A stretch of DNA of 64,000 nt from Stutzerimonas frequens (GTDB lineage: Bacteria; Pseudomonadota; Gammaproteobacteria; Pseudomonadales; Pseudomonadaceae), in NCBI RefSeq assembly GCF_024448335.1, contig NZ_JAMOHM010000001.1, forward strand, positions 124,001-188,000, in the 5' to 3' direction. This document shows positions 44,188 through 54,046 of this stretch, one piece after another. Numbering within the stretch: position 1 is the stretch's first letter; each line of letters begins with the position of its first letter. Below the pieces are notes generated by a model. The model was not told the DNA's origin. It made no database searches and saw only the letters and a program-made list of their open reading frames with translations. Position numbers and translations under genes: made by a program.

Positions 44188-44613
44188 TCAGAGGCCGGAC
44201 ATGTGCTGGATGGCGGCCTTCAGCTCGTCATCGGAGCAGTCGCCACAGGTGCCTTTCGGCGGCATGGCGTTGATACCGCTGATGGCGTGCTTGAGCAGGC
44301 CGTCCAGACCACCGGCGGCATCGGCACGGGCCGACCAGGCGGCGGTATCGCCAGTCTTCGGCGCGTTCAGCAGGCCAGAGCCATGGCAGGCAGTGCAGAA
44401 CTTGCCGTACACATCGGAACCGCTACGGGCGGCACCACCAGCGGCAACGGCAGCGCCGGCACCAGCGGCTGCGCATTCTTCACCTTGGATACATACTTCG
44501 CCCACCGGCTTGAGGCGCTCGGCGATTGCTTCGTCGGTCGCAGCCTGAGCGCTCATTGCCCACAGGGCCAATACGGCAGTCTGTGCTACCAGGATCTTCT
44601 TAATCAGGTTCAC
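44188..44613 (-). CDS. cycB: Cytochrome c5
   Basis: 141-residue periplasmic mono-haem cytochrome. A signal peptide (MNLIKKILVAQTAVLALWAM, cut near AQA) precedes a linker and the haem motif FCTACH (Cys73, Cys76, His77); the axial Met is in NAMPPKGTC, and a C-terminal cysteine pair (GTCGDC) forms the c5 disulfide. Between the first domain and the haem lies an Ala/Gly-rich stretch (about residues 48-64). It is a single gene next to pauR, as in P. aeruginosa (cycB). Likely electron donor to a terminal oxidase or denitrification enzyme. Confidence 0.94.
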   Translation of the reverse strand: MNLIKKILVAQTAVLALWAMSAQAATDEAIAERLKPVGEVCIQGEECAAAGAGAAVAAGGAARSGSDVYGKFCTACHGSGLLNAPKTGDTAAWSARADAAGGLDGLLKHAISGINAMPPKGTCGDCSDDELKAAIQHMSGL

Positions 44614-44775
44614 CTTACACCCTCATTGTGGCTAGACACGCCCGCGGCCACGGTATCGCGAGCGGCGGTCAGTATAACGGCAAGCCATGCCGGCCGAAAC
44701 AATACGAAAGGCCCGAGGATTCCCAGCGACGCTTTGTCGCATCGCAACTTTCGGACGAACCTAGGCCGGTAGTGG

Positions 44776-45324
44776 TTAAAAGTTGGCCGGTGTCGTCGCG
44801 CTGATCAACCGCGCCGGCGCGTCGAACGGATTGCGAAAACGATGCGGCTTGGCGCTCTCGAAATAGTAGCTGTCGCCGCTCTCCAGCACATAGACCTGAC
44901 CATTCACGGTCAATTCGAGACGCCCTTCGACCAGCATGCCGGCCTCTTCGCCCTGATGCGAGAGCATGTCCATTCCGGTGTCGGAGCCGGGCGGATAGGT
45001 CTCGTCGAGAAAGGCGATGGCACGTCCCGGGTGCGCCTTGCCCACCAGCTTCATGCTCACCGCACCGTCCGAGATATCGATCAGCTCGCCAGCCTTGTAG
45101 ACCACCTGGGTATCGCTGTCCTGATCGAAGTCGGGCGAGAAAAACTCCACCAGCGACATCGGGATGCCGCCCAGCACCTTTTTCAGCGAGCTGATCGACG
45201 GGCTGACGCTGTTCTTCTCGATCATGGAAATGGTGCTGTTGGTCACGCCTGCGCGCTTGGCGAGTTCACGCTGGGACAGGCCCTTGAGCTTACGGATGGT
45301 TTGCAGTCGAACGCCGACGTCCAA
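44776..45324 (-). CDS. pauR: Polyamine-responsive regulator PauR
   Basis: 182-residue XRE-cupin regulator. In P. aeruginosa PauR represses polyamine catabolic promoters and is relieved by putrescine and cadaverine. The HTH spans residues 7-60 (GLSQRELAKRAGVTNSTISM) and a cupin covers about residues 105-180 (HQGEEAGMLVEGRLELTV). Its place between cytochrome c5 and the dad region matches the P. aeruginosa gene. Likely targets in this window include the PauB-like oxidase gene at 47831. Confidence 0.9.
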   Translation of the reverse strand: MDVGVRLQTIRKLKGLSQRELAKRAGVTNSTISMIEKNSVSPSISSLKKVLGGIPMSLVEFFSPDFDQDSDTQVVYKAGELIDISDGAVSMKLVGKAHPGRAIAFLDETYPPGSDTGMDMLSHQGEEAGMLVEGRLELTVNGQVYVLESGDSYYFESAKPHRFRNPFDAPARLISATTPANF

Positions 45325-45443
45325 TACGGGAGCCCCCTTTCAAGAGCGAAGCGATGAGGGGGCTTATGATGGCAACGGCGTTCAAAATTTACAACACTGC
45401 TTCCGGCCAAGCCGGCGCCCGGTTCACGCGGCGCTCCCAGGCC

Positions 45444-45818
45444 TCAGAGTACCGGGCCGGCGAGATCGGGCATGGCCGCGACAACGGTGATCTCGACCCG
45501 TACATCCGGTGAATACATCAGTGCCTGAACGGTTGTCCGTGCCGGTGCCGTTCCAGGCGCGACCCATGCATCCCACACCTCGTTCATGCCGGCATAGTCG
45601 CCAGCGATGTCCTTCAAATGGATGGTCGCCGACAGCAGGCGGGCCTTGCTGGTGCCCGCCTCGTCCAGCAGACGCTCGATGCTGGCAAGCGTTTCGCGGG
45701 TCTGCTGGCGGATGTCACCGGCCAGGTCATCGGCCAGTTGCCCGGACAAATAGACCGCGCCGTTATGGATCACCGCCTCGCTGTAGCGTGTCTCAGTGTG
45801 CAGCCGCCGGATGGGCAT
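45444..45818 (-). CDS. RidA family protein
   Basis: 124-residue RidA/YjgF-type protein; members hydrolyse reactive imine or enamine intermediates. Conserved parts are [20 protein letters not shown] and the C-terminal RVEITVVAA with the substrate-binding Arg near residue 109. The start [14 protein letters not shown] lies inside dadA (26-base overlap); no later start keeps the fold. DadA makes imino acids from D-amino acids, so an imine deaminase coupled to it makes biochemical sense. Confidence 0.92.
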   Translation of the reverse strand: MPIRRLHTETRYSEAVIHNGAVYLSGQLADDLAGDIRQQTRETLASIERLLDEAGTSKARLLSATIHLKDIAGDYAGMNEVWDAWVAPGTAPARTTVQALMYSPDVRVEITVVAAMPDLAGPVL

Positions 45819-47091
45819 GTTTGTGATTCTCCTTGTGCTTGCCGTAACGGAAGATATCCAGCCCCTCGGTGCTGATCTGCGGACGCTTGGAGGCGAGCAG
45901 ATCGGCGAGCACCCGGCCGGAGCCGCAGGCCATGGTCCAGCCCAGCGTGCCGTGACCGGTGTTGAGGAACAGGTTGCGATAGGGTGTCGCACCGATGATC
46001 GGCGTACCGTCGGGCGTGGCCGGTCGTAGGCCGGTCCAGAATACCGCTTCGCTCGGATCGCCGCCCAGCGGGAACAGATCGCCCACCACCATTTCCAGAG
46101 TCTCGCGGCGGCGCGGGTTGAGCGACAGATCGTGTCCGGCGATCTCCGCCATGCCGCCGACGCGGATACGCTGATCGAAGCGGGTGATGGCGACCTTGTA
46201 GGTCTCGTCGAGCACGGTGGACTGCGGCGCCATGGCCGGATCGCTGATCGGCACGGTCAGCGAATAGCCCTTGAGCGGGTAGACCGGCGCGCGAATGCCC
46301 AGCGGCTTGAGCATCTGCGGGCTGTAGCTGCCCAGCGCCAGCACGTAGCGATCGGCGACTTCCAGCTTGCCGTCGATCCACACCCCGGCGATCCGGTCGC
46401 CGGCATGCTCCAGACGCTGGATGTTCTGCTCGAAACGGAACTCGACGCCCAACTCTCGAGCCATCTCCGCCAGGCGGGTGGTGAATAGCTGGCAGTCGCC
46501 GGTCTGGTCGTTGGGCAGGCGCAGAGCGCCGCTGAGCTTGTCCGCTACCTTGGCCAGGGCCGGTTCGACCCGGGCGATAGCGGCGCGATCGAGCAGCTCG
46601 TAGGGCACGCCGGAGCGCTCCAGCACGGCAATGTCCTTGGACGCGGCATCCAGCTGGGCCTGGGTGCGGAACAGCTGCGTGGTGCCGAGCTGCCGCCCTT
46701 CATAGGCGATACCGGTTTCGGCGCGCAGCTCGTCGAGGCAGTCACGGCTGTACTCGGACAGCCGCACCATGCGCTCCTTGTTCACCGCATAACGTGCCGC
46801 CGTGCAGTTGCGCAGCATCTGCGTCATCCACAGATACTGGTCGACGTCACCGGTGAGATTGATGGCCAGCGGCGCATGGCGCTGCAGCAGCCACTTCATC
46901 GCCTTCAGCGGTACACCCGGTGCAGCCCAGGGAGAGGCATAACCCGGCGAAACCTGGCCGGCGTTGGCGAAACTGGTTTCCATCGCCACGGCCGGTTGCC
47001 GATCGACCACCACCACCTCGAAACCGGCCCGCGCCAGATAGTAGGCGCTGGCGGTGCCGACGACTCCGCTACCCAGTACCAGTACACGCAT
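45793..47091 (-). CDS. dadA: D-amino acid dehydrogenase
   Basis: 432-residue FAD enzyme that oxidises D-alanine and other D-amino acids at the inner membrane. The N-terminal dinucleotide fold is [20 protein letters not shown], followed by [19 protein letters not shown]; the C-terminal FAD loop is [15 protein letters not shown]. It is followed by ridA but not by the alanine racemase gene dadX found in P. aeruginosa. It is divergent from lrp across a 147-base AT-richer spacer that should hold Lrp sites. Confidence 0.96.
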   Translation of the reverse strand: MRVLVLGSGVVGTASAYYLARAGFEVVVVDRQPAVAMETSFANAGQVSPGYASPWAAPGVPLKAMKWLLQRHAPLAINLTGDVDQYLWMTQMLRNCTAARYAVNKERMVRLSEYSRDCLDELRAETGIAYEGRQLGTTQLFRTQAQLDAASKDIAVLERSGVPYELLDRAAIARVEPALAKVADKLSGALRLPNDQTGDCQLFTTRLAEMARELGVEFRFEQNIQRLEHAGDRIAGVWIDGKLEVADRYVLALGSYSPQMLKPLGIRAPVYPLKGYSLTVPISDPAMAPQSTVLDETYKVAITRFDQRIRVGGMAEIAGHDLSLNPRRRETLEMVVGDLFPLGGDPSEAVFWTGLRPATPDGTPIIGATPYRNLFLNTGHGTLGWTMACGSGRVLADLLASKRPQISTEGLDIFRYGKHKENHKHAHPAAAH

Positions 47092-47238
47092 TGCAGCCTC
47101 CCGCCCGTTGGAACGGACTTTTCCGGATTCACTATTGATTCGGAGTATAGGAAGGCCTGAGCAGTGTTATTCACCATATAAAAAGCTATCTTTGGCCATC
47201 ATTCACGCCAGCGAAGCTTTATTTGGAGGGTTTATCCC

Positions 47239-47727
47239 TTGAGAACGCGCCACCAGAGCCGCCGCGAACTGGACAAGATCGACCGCCATATCCTGCGCAT
47301 CCTGCAGGCCGAAGGACGCCTGCCGTTCACCGAGCTGGGCGAGCGCGTCGGCCTGTCCACCACGCCCTGCACCGAGCGCGTCCGGCGCCTGGAGCGCGAG
47401 GGCATCATCATGGGCTATTCGGCGCGGCTGAACCCGCAGTATCTGAAGGCGGGGCTACTGGTATTCGTCGAGATCAGCCTGGCGTACAAGTCCGGCGACA
47501 TCTTCGAGGAGTTCCGTCGCGCCGTGCTCAAGCTGCCGCACGTGCTCGAATGCCACCTGGTTTCCGGAGACTTCGATTACCTGGTCAAGGCACGGATTTC
47601 GGAGATGGCGTCCTACCGCAAGCTGCTCGGCGACATCCTGCTGAAGCTGCCTCACGTACGCGAATCGAAGAGCTATATCGTGATGGAGGAGATCAAGGAG
47701 TCCCTTGACCTGCCGGTCCCGGACTAG
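47239..47727 (+). CDS. lrp: Lrp/AsnC family regulator (DadR-type)
   Basis: 162-residue regulator with an N-terminal winged HTH (LDKIDRHILRILQAEGRLPF, then LGERVGLSTTPCTERVRRL) and a C-terminal RAM ligand domain (about residues 70-155). The start is TTG at 47239, set by a GGAGGG ribosome site eight bases upstream; no ATG or GTG precedes the HTH. Divergence from dadA and the close match to leucine-responsive Lrp suggest it activates dadA in response to alanine. Confidence 0.93.
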   Translation: MRTRHQSRRELDKIDRHILRILQAEGRLPFTELGERVGLSTTPCTERVRRLEREGIIMGYSARLNPQYLKAGLLVFVEISLAYKSGDIFEEFRRAVLKLPHVLECHLVSGDFDYLVKARISEMASYRKLLGDILLKLPHVRESKSYIVMEEIKESLDLPVPD

Positions 47728-47830
47728 AGCCGCTGACAACACATTTCATAATGCCGCGACGGACCTTGTACGCCGCCGTCGGTCCGAGCCGCCTTTGCTC
47801 CGGGATACCGCTCCGGTCTACCCTAGAAAA

Positions 47831-49165
47831 ATGCAGACTCTTCATGACACTTCAGTGAACCACCGTGCATCCGCTTCGAACACCAGCGACCATGCACCCT
47901 CCTACTATGCCGCGAGCGTCAACCGCGAGCTGACCCTCGAGCCGCTGCAGGGCGAACAGCGTGCCGACGTGTGCATCGTCGGTGGCGGCTTCTCCGGCCT
48001 CAATACCGCCATCGAACTGGCCGAACGCGGGCTCAGCGTCATCCTCCTGGAAGCGCACCGCATTGGCTGGGGTGCCAGTGGCCGCAACGGCGGCCAGCTG
48101 ATCCGCGGCGTCGGCCATGATGTCGAGCAGTTCAGCAAGATTATCGGCGAAGAGGGTGTCGACGAACTCAAGCGCATGGGCTTCGAGGCGGTGGATATCG
48201 TTCGCCAGCGCATCGAGCGCTACGCCATCGATTGCGATCTGACCTGGGGCTACTGCGACCTGGCAACCAAGCCGCGTCACCTCAAGGGCTTCGACGAAGA
48301 CTATTCCGACCTGCTGCGCCTGGGCTATCCGCATCAGTTGCAGCGCATTTCGCGGCCGAACCTGGCCACCGTGGTCGGCTCGCAGCGCTATCTCGGCGGG
48401 CTGCTGGACATGGGTTCCGGGCACCTGCACCCGCTCAATCTGGCGCTTGGCGAAGCGGCCGCGGCGCAGTCGTTGGGCGTGCGGCTGTTCGAACAGTCGG
48501 CAGTCGAGCGCATCGAGTACGGCCCGCAGATCAAGGTGCATACCGCGCAGGGCGTGGTGTACGCGGACAACCTGGTGCTCGCCTGCAACGCCTACCTCAA
48601 CGGCCTGCAGCCGAAGCTCGCCGGCAAGGTGCTGCCGGCCGGTAGCTACATCATTGCCACCGAACGCCTGCCCGAACCGTTGCGCCGTGAGTTGCTGCCG
48701 CAAAACACGGCCGTCTGCGATCAGCGCGTGGCGCTCGACTACTTCCGCCTCTCCGCCGATGGCCGGCTGCTGTTCGGCGGCGCCTGCCACTACTCCGGCC
48801 GCGATCCGAAAGACATCGCCGCCTATATGCAGCCGAAGATGCTCGAAGTGTTCCCGCAGCTGATCGGCATCGGCATCGACTACCAGTGGGGAGGCATGAT
48901 CGGCATCGGCGCCAATCGCCTGCCACAGATCGGTCGCCTGCCGGAGCAGCCCAACGTGTTCTATGCCCAGGCCTACTCCGGGCACGGGTTGAACGCCACC
49001 CACCTGGCCGGTCGGCTGCTGGCCGAAGCCATCGCCACCCAGGAAAGCCAGGGCTTCGACCTGTTCGCCAAGGTGCCGCATCCGACCTTCCCTGGTGGCC
49101 GGGCGCTGCGTTCGCCTTTGCTGGCTCTGGGCATGCTCTGGTACAGGCTGAAGGACCGCTTCTGA
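47831..49165 (+). CDS. pauB: FAD oxidase, PauB/PuuB-type (gamma-glutamylputrescine oxidoreductase)
   Basis: 444-residue DAO-family oxidoreductase. The FAD fold is CIVGGGFSGLNTAIELAERG, then GWGASGRNGGQLIRGVGHD, a signature shared by PuuB and PauB. In P. aeruginosa PauB enzymes oxidise gamma-glutamylated polyamines and one copy (PauB4) lies next to lrp. The ATG at 47831 gives the usual N-terminus (ASNTSDHAPSYYAASVNRE); 42 open codons upstream are rejected. Which polyamine is preferred cannot be told. Confidence 0.88.
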   Translation: MQTLHDTSVNHRASASNTSDHAPSYYAASVNRELTLEPLQGEQRADVCIVGGGFSGLNTAIELAERGLSVILLEAHRIGWGASGRNGGQLIRGVGHDVEQFSKIIGEEGVDELKRMGFEAVDIVRQRIERYAIDCDLTWGYCDLATKPRHLKGFDEDYSDLLRLGYPHQLQRISRPNLATVVGSQRYLGGLLDMGSGHLHPLNLALGEAAAAQSLGVRLFEQSAVERIEYGPQIKVHTAQGVVYADNLVLACNAYLNGLQPKLAGKVLPAGSYIIATERLPEPLRRELLPQNTAVCDQRVALDYFRLSADGRLLFGGACHYSGRDPKDIAAYMQPKMLEVFPQLIGIGIDYQWGGMIGIGANRLPQIGRLPEQPNVFYAQAYSGHGLNATHLAGRLLAEAIATQESQGFDLFAKVPHPTFPGGRALRSPLLALGMLWYRLKDRF

Positions 49166-49197
49166 ATTTTCCGACGAAGCGCAGCGTCCAAGCATGA

Positions 49198-50772
49198 ATG
49201 AATGGATGCAGACCCGGAGCCACCTTGCGCGCCTATCTGACGCTGTTGCTGCTTGTGCTGCTGGCCGGTTGCGCCAGCCATCCTGCACCATCCGAGTCCC
49301 ATGCGGTCGCCGCCGACGCCTCACCGCTCGGCCGTCGGATCCAGCAGCTCGCCGCCGACCATCCTGACGGCCACTCGGGCTTTCGCCTGCTTCCCGAGAG
49401 CACCGAGGCGTTCACCGCCCGCAGCGAGATGATCCGCGCGGCCCAGCTCAGCCTGGACGTGCAGTACTACATCGTCCATGACGGCCTTACCACGCGGGCG
49501 CTGATCGACGAACTGCTGCAGGCCGCCGATCGCGGCGTACGCGTGCGCTTGCTGCTGGACGACACCACCAGCGACGGACATGACTACCGGATCGCGACGC
49601 TCGCGGCGCACCCCAACATCCAAGTTCGAGTATTCAATCCGCTGCATATCGGCCGCAGCAACGCTGTCACTCGCACCCTGGGACGGCTGCTGCACCTGTC
49701 TCTGCAGCACAGGCGCATGCACAACAAGCTGATGCTGGTCGACAGCAGCCTGGCGATCGTCGGCGGACGCAACCTTGGCGACGAGTACTTCGAGGCGGAC
49801 CAGGCGATGAACTTCACCGACATCGACCTGCTCGGTGCCGGCCCGGTGGCCGAACAGCTGGCGCGAAGTTTCGATGAATACTGGAACAACCAGCTCAGCG
49901 TGCCCATCCAGCGCTTTCTCTGGTCGCAGCCCAAGGCCAGCCGCCTGGACAAGGCGCGGCAGGAACTGCGTGACTACCTGCAACAGGCACGACAGGACAA
50001 CAGCAAGCAGTACCAGCGGCTGATGCAGTACAAGCAGCGTCCGCAACTGCAACAGTGGCTGGAGGAACTGATCTGGGCGCCCGGCGAAGCCATGTGGGAC
50101 GCGCCGGAAAAACTGCTGGCCGAGGGCGTGCCTGCTGCCTCCCTGTTGCTGACCGCCCAGCTGGCTCCCTCCATGCAGGCGGTCAGCCAGGAGCTGACGC
50201 TGGTCTCCGCCTATTTCGTACCGACCGACAGCGGCGTCGACTACCTGGCCGACCGGGCCGGTGCCGGCGTCGTCGTTCGCGTCCTGACCAATTCGCTGGA
50301 AGCCACCGACGTTCCGGCGGTGCATGGCGGCTACGCGCCCTACCGCGAGCGGATGCTGGAGCTCGGGGTCCGCCTGTTCGAACTGCGCCGGCAGCCGGAG
50401 CAGGAACCGTCCTACAGCTTTCTCGGCGAATCGGAGTCCAGCCTGCACAGCAAGGCGGCGGTGTTCGATCAGGAAAAAGTCTTCATCGGCTCGCTCAATC
50501 TCGACCCGCGCTCGATCCTGTGGAACAGCGAAGTCGGCATTCTGGTGAAAAGCCCCGAGCTGGCCCGCGAGGTGCATCGCCTGACGCTGGAAGGCATGTC
50601 GCCAGCGGTGAGCTACGAGGTGCGCCTAGAGGAGCGAGGTGGACAGCGGCAGCTGGTCTGGATCGCGGAAGACGGTGGCCGGCTGCGCGTCATCGAAAAA
50701 GAGCCAGGCGGCCTGTGGCGACGTTTCAACGCGTGGTTTTCCAACGTGATCGGCCTGGAAAAAATGCTCTAG
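49198..50772 (+). CDS. Phospholipase D-type lipoprotein (ClsC-like)
   Basis: 524-residue protein with two PLD motifs: HNKLMLVD (His175, Lys177, Asp182) followed by GGRNLGDEY, and HSKAAVFD near residue 418 followed by GSLNLDPRS. The N-terminus is a lipoprotein signal with lipobox LLAGC at Cys25, so it is anchored in an envelope membrane facing the periplasm. The layout resembles the ClsC/YmdC cardiolipin synthase family. An in-frame TTG at 49225, after GGAG, would give a more typical lipoprotein signal and is a possible true start. Confidence 0.86.
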   Translation: MNGCRPGATLRAYLTLLLLVLLAGCASHPAPSESHAVAADASPLGRRIQQLAADHPDGHSGFRLLPESTEAFTARSEMIRAAQLSLDVQYYIVHDGLTTRALIDELLQAADRGVRVRLLLDDTTSDGHDYRIATLAAHPNIQVRVFNPLHIGRSNAVTRTLGRLLHLSLQHRRMHNKLMLVDSSLAIVGGRNLGDEYFEADQAMNFTDIDLLGAGPVAEQLARSFDEYWNNQLSVPIQRFLWSQPKASRLDKARQELRDYLQQARQDNSKQYQRLMQYKQRPQLQQWLEELIWAPGEAMWDAPEKLLAEGVPAASLLLTAQLAPSMQAVSQELTLVSAYFVPTDSGVDYLADRAGAGVVVRVLTNSLEATDVPAVHGGYAPYRERMLELGVRLFELRRQPEQEPSYSFLGESESSLHSKAAVFDQEKVFIGSLNLDPRSILWNSEVGILVKSPELAREVHRLTLEGMSPAVSYEVRLEERGGQRQLVWIAEDGGRLRVIEKEPGGLWRRFNAWFSNVIGLEKML

Positions 50773-50927
50773 GTTCGCCGCTCGCCGCTGCGCGATAGCG
50801 ACGCAAATGACTACAAAGCGCTACAAATCATTCTTTGGGGTGATACCACTTGGCCAGCGCTCCGTTAGGCTCAATTCGCGGCTGCCAGCACGCAACGCTT
50901 CTATAAAAATAAGAAAGGAGCACAACA

Positions 50928-51671
50928 ATGGAACGTTTCACCCGCCTCTGGCTATTGCTGATACTTGCGATGCTGCCCGGTTTCACCGAGGCGGCGCCAA
51001 GCGAACCTGCCACTGCCCTGCAGAACATGCAGATCCATGCCAACCGCGCCACCAGCAGCCTGCTGCTCTACCGTGGCGAAGGCTTCCAGAAGGCCCATCT
51101 GTTACGCCTGGAGGACGACATCCGGGCACTGAATGCGGCCATGCTCGAAGTGCCCAGCCCCACCAGTGCGCTGCGCGAAGGTCATCAGGAGCTGCTCGCG
51201 CGCTTGCGTGAGGGAGCGGGCTTCGGCTACGAGGAAGACGATATGCCCTGGGGCTGGCCACTGCAGATGAGCAAGGCCCTGCGCGATTTTCTCACCGCGG
51301 TTCGCGCGCAACAGGGCGCCGATGCTCGAGCGGAATTGCCGGCCAAGGTCGAGTACCTCGCGGTGCAGTACCTCAGCCGTGCCTACATAGGTTCCTTCGA
51401 GATTGCCCGCGAGCAACCGGATACCTACCTGGGTCAGGATGAACGCCAGCTGGTGCCGGCCATCGATACACAGCTGGCCGAGCTGGACGGCAAGCGTGAT
51501 CCGACGCTGGCGAAGCTCAAAACGCGCTGGGATTTTCTCAAGGTGGCACTGGAGGACATGAACAGCGCCAGCAACAACTTCAGCACCGCCTCGGGCCGCC
51601 CGTTCGCGCCGATCATGGTCGACCGCCACGCGCGCAGCCTCAGCGACCAGTGGATGGCCGCACGGCCCTGA
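50928..51671 (+). CDS. Hypothetical secreted protein
   Basis: Unrecognised 247-residue protein with a clear signal peptide (MERFTRLWLLLILAMLPGF, likely cut after TEA). The mature part is predominantly helical, with no cysteine, and lacks any motif I know; its layout of paired helices with QNMQIHANRATSSLLLYRGEG recalls periplasmic four-helix sensor bundles. An AGAAAGGAG ribosome site precedes the ATG. It stands alone after a 155-base spacer that probably carries its promoter. Confidence 0.82.
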   Translation: MERFTRLWLLLILAMLPGFTEAAPSEPATALQNMQIHANRATSSLLLYRGEGFQKAHLLRLEDDIRALNAAMLEVPSPTSALREGHQELLARLREGAGFGYEEDDMPWGWPLQMSKALRDFLTAVRAQQGADARAELPAKVEYLAVQYLSRAYIGSFEIAREQPDTYLGQDERQLVPAIDTQLAELDGKRDPTLAKLKTRWDFLKVALEDMNSASNNFSTASGRPFAPIMVDRHARSLSDQWMAARP

Positions 51672-51677
51672 CGCGCT

Positions 51678-52202
51678 TCAGCTACGCGCGGTCGACTCGC
51701 GCAGACGCACCGGGCCGACGCGCGCCTCGATGGCGAGGCGCAGCGGCTCGCGCAAACCGAGCATGAAACCGAGTTCCGCCGCAACGAACAGCGGGCCGAT
51801 GATCAGGCCGGTCAGGTCATCGACGAAGGCCGGCTTGCGCCCCTCGAAATAGTGCCCGACGAACTGAATGATCCAGCCGAGCACGAACATCCCCACGCCC
51901 GCGCTCAGCCAGAGCGGCGTGCCGGCGCTCGCCAGGCGTGCGCCCAGCCACAGGCAGACCAGCAGCACGGCGCTCATAAGCAGGCCATAGCGCCAGTCAA
52001 GACGAAGATAGAAGACCGCAGCGGCAAGCGATACCAATGCTGCCGGACTGAGCCAAAGGCCGCCCCACTCGATGGCGGGACGCGAAAGAAGCACGGCCAC
52101 GGCGAGAACGATCAGCGGGATGCCGATGAAGTGGCTGAGCAGATTGCGCGGGTCACGGTGGTAGGCGGCGTATTGCGCCAGGTGATCGGTCAGGCTTTTC
52201 AT
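51678..52202 (-). CDS. Mpo1-like (DUF962) membrane protein
   Basis: 174-residue protein of the DUF962/YGL010w family; the yeast member Mpo1 is an iron-dependent dioxygenase that alpha-oxidises 2-hydroxy fatty acids. The family N-terminus LAQYAAYHRDPRNLLSHFIGIP and the second histidine motif QFVGHYFEGRKPAF carry the conserved metal-type histidines. Four or more hydrophobic helices place it in the inner membrane. It converges on the secreted protein gene with six bases between them. Confidence 0.87.
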   Translation of the reverse strand: MKSLTDHLAQYAAYHRDPRNLLSHFIGIPLIVLAVAVLLSRPAIEWGGLWLSPAALVSLAAAVFYLRLDWRYGLLMSAVLLVCLWLGARLASAGTPLWLSAGVGMFVLGWIIQFVGHYFEGRKPAFVDDLTGLIIGPLFVAAELGFMLGLREPLRLAIEARVGPVRLRESTARS

Positions 52203-52304
52203 GGTGCTGTCCCAGACAACGGCGGTTCGCCAAGCTTAGTCGCTGCCTGCGGAGCCGTCCCGCCCAGGCGCACGGCTATAGCGCCAAGCTGCAGGACCGA
52301 AAGG

Positions 52305-53870
52305 TTATTCCTCGGGCCGATAGCCCAGGCGCAACCCACCCCAGTGGCGCCCGCCGACCATGATCGGCACCGACAGATCATGCATCAGCTCACCGGTATC
52401 ACGACTGTAGGTCTGCAGCAGCACGCGGCGCTGGTGGCTACCGCAGCGTCCACCGGTGCGATCGTTGAACAGGCGCTTGCTGCGACTCTTGACCCGGTCG
52501 ATCTCAGGATTGCCCACCGGCGGCTGGCTGAACGCCCGATTATGGGTCGGCACATAACCTTCCGGGGTCGTGGCGATGGCGTAGACGAGTGACTGATGCT
52601 GCCCTAGCAACGGCTCCTGAATGGCCGGCAAGACCTCATCGGCGTAACGATCGAAGCGCGTCTGGTACTTCACCGGATCGGTATTGGGCAACGCCCGGTA
52701 GTTGCGATCGAAGAGGTCGTCGAGGCTGATCCGCCCGGCCTGGACGTCGGCCTCGAAGCGCGCCGCGATGGCTGCTGCGCCTTCGCGGGCCAGGTCGTAG
52801 ATCGCCTGGTGGTAATCGTCCAGCTGTACCTCGGCCAACTGCTCGCTGGCGCTTTCGGCCTGGGCGACCAACCGTTCGGCAGCCTGCTCGAGCTGGCGGG
52901 TCTGCTTCTCGCTGTCCAGCGCATCGGCGCGCAGCTGGTCTAGGGCGACGAACTGCCCAGTAAGCCGCTGATGGTTGTCGGCGGTACCGGTGGTGATCTG
53001 CTCCACCTGGCTTTCGACGCTACCGGCCAGTTCGGCGATGCCGCTGAGCTGTTCGCCGGTAGCGGCGATCTGTTCGGCCGCAACGTCCAGCTCGCTGCCC
53101 TGCCGCTGGATGTAACTGACCACCGCTTCGCTCTGCTCACGGATGTCGGTCACCATGCGTCCGACTTCCTCGGTGGCGCTGGATGTGCGCGCCGCCAGGC
53201 TGCGAACCTCGTCGGCTACCACGGCGAAGCCACGACCTGCCTCGCCGGCGCGGGCGGCCTCGATGGCGGCATTGAGCGCAAGCAGATTGGTCTGACTGGC
53301 AATGGACTGAATCACATCGGTGATCCGACGGATCTCTTCGGTGCGCGCGGACAGGCCATCGATCAGCTCACGGCTGGCATGGGTCTGCGCGCTGAGCTGC
53401 TGCATGCGCTCGATGGCGCGCTGCAGCTCGGCCTGACCAGCATCGCTGCGCTGACGCACCGACTGTGCGGCGTCCAGCGTGTGTCGGGCGCGCTCGGCGC
53501 TGTCCTGCTCGGTGGCCGCAATCGCCTCGGCACCGTTGGCGATTTCGCTCACTGCCTTGAGCTGCGACTGCAGGCGGCTGGCGAGCTGCTCGGCGCTGAA
53601 GGCGACCTGAGCGGCGGAAAGCGCGTTGTGGCAGGTGTTGCGCGACAGGTTCTTGCTCAACTTGGTGAAGCTCTGGGAAGCATCCCCCTCGGCCGGCGTG
53701 CCATCCTGCGCAGCCCGCCCGAGCAGGAACCACGGCAGGAGCGCCGCGAGCAAGAGCAGGACCGCCATGACCAGCACGGGCGGCGCCAGCCAGTGATGCG
53801 CGAACAGCAGTCCGATGATCAGCGCGGCGTGCAACACGATGGCCTGGGGATGGCGTTTGGCAGGGCTCAT
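52305..53870 (-). CDS. Methyl-accepting chemotaxis protein with C-terminal extension
   Basis: 521-residue chemoreceptor. Two short N-terminal membrane helices (about residues 10-27 and 31-51) have almost no periplasmic loop, so there is no usual external sensor. The signalling hairpin is intact ([20 protein letters not shown], then [19 protein letters not shown]). After the coiled coil, residues 350-521 form a separate folded part ([19 protein letters not shown] ... [20 protein letters not shown] ... [14 protein letters not shown]) that looks like a Cache-type or other small-molecule domain, placed in the cytosol. No methylation-docking pentapeptide is seen at the C-terminus. It is a single gene. 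Confidence 0.9.
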   Translation of the reverse strand: MSPAKRHPQAIVLHAALIIGLLFAHHWLAPPVLVMAVLLLLAALLPWFLLGRAAQDGTPAEGDASQSFTKLSKNLSRNTCHNALSAAQVAFSAEQLASRLQSQLKAVSEIANGAEAIAATEQDSAERARHTLDAAQSVRQRSDAGQAELQRAIERMQQLSAQTHASRELIDGLSARTEEIRRITDVIQSIASQTNLLALNAAIEAARAGEAGRGFAVVADEVRSLAARTSSATEEVGRMVTDIREQSEAVVSYIQRQGSELDVAAEQIAATGEQLSGIAELAGSVESQVEQITTGTADNHQRLTGQFVALDQLRADALDSEKQTRQLEQAAERLVAQAESASEQLAEVQLDDYHQAIYDLAREGAAAIAARFEADVQAGRISLDDLFDRNYRALPNTDPVKYQTRFDRYADEVLPAIQEPLLGQHQSLVYAIATTPEGYVPTHNRAFSQPPVGNPEIDRVKSRSKRLFNDRTGGRCGSHQRRVLLQTYSRDTGELMHDLSVPIMVGGRHWGGLRLGYRPEE

Positions 53871-54046
53871 AGCGGCCTCTTGTTCTTGTCGGGGCGATCC
53901 GACGTTGTACCCATACGCTCCGCTAAAGAACAGTAGTGTCTTAGTAGCAACGTGCCGTTATCGGAGGCTCACCTCCGATTTAACGGCCGCTTCGCGCCAA
54001 ACTGAAGGCACCACGCCTGCCACCGGTCAGCATCGCCGGTCTCGGA

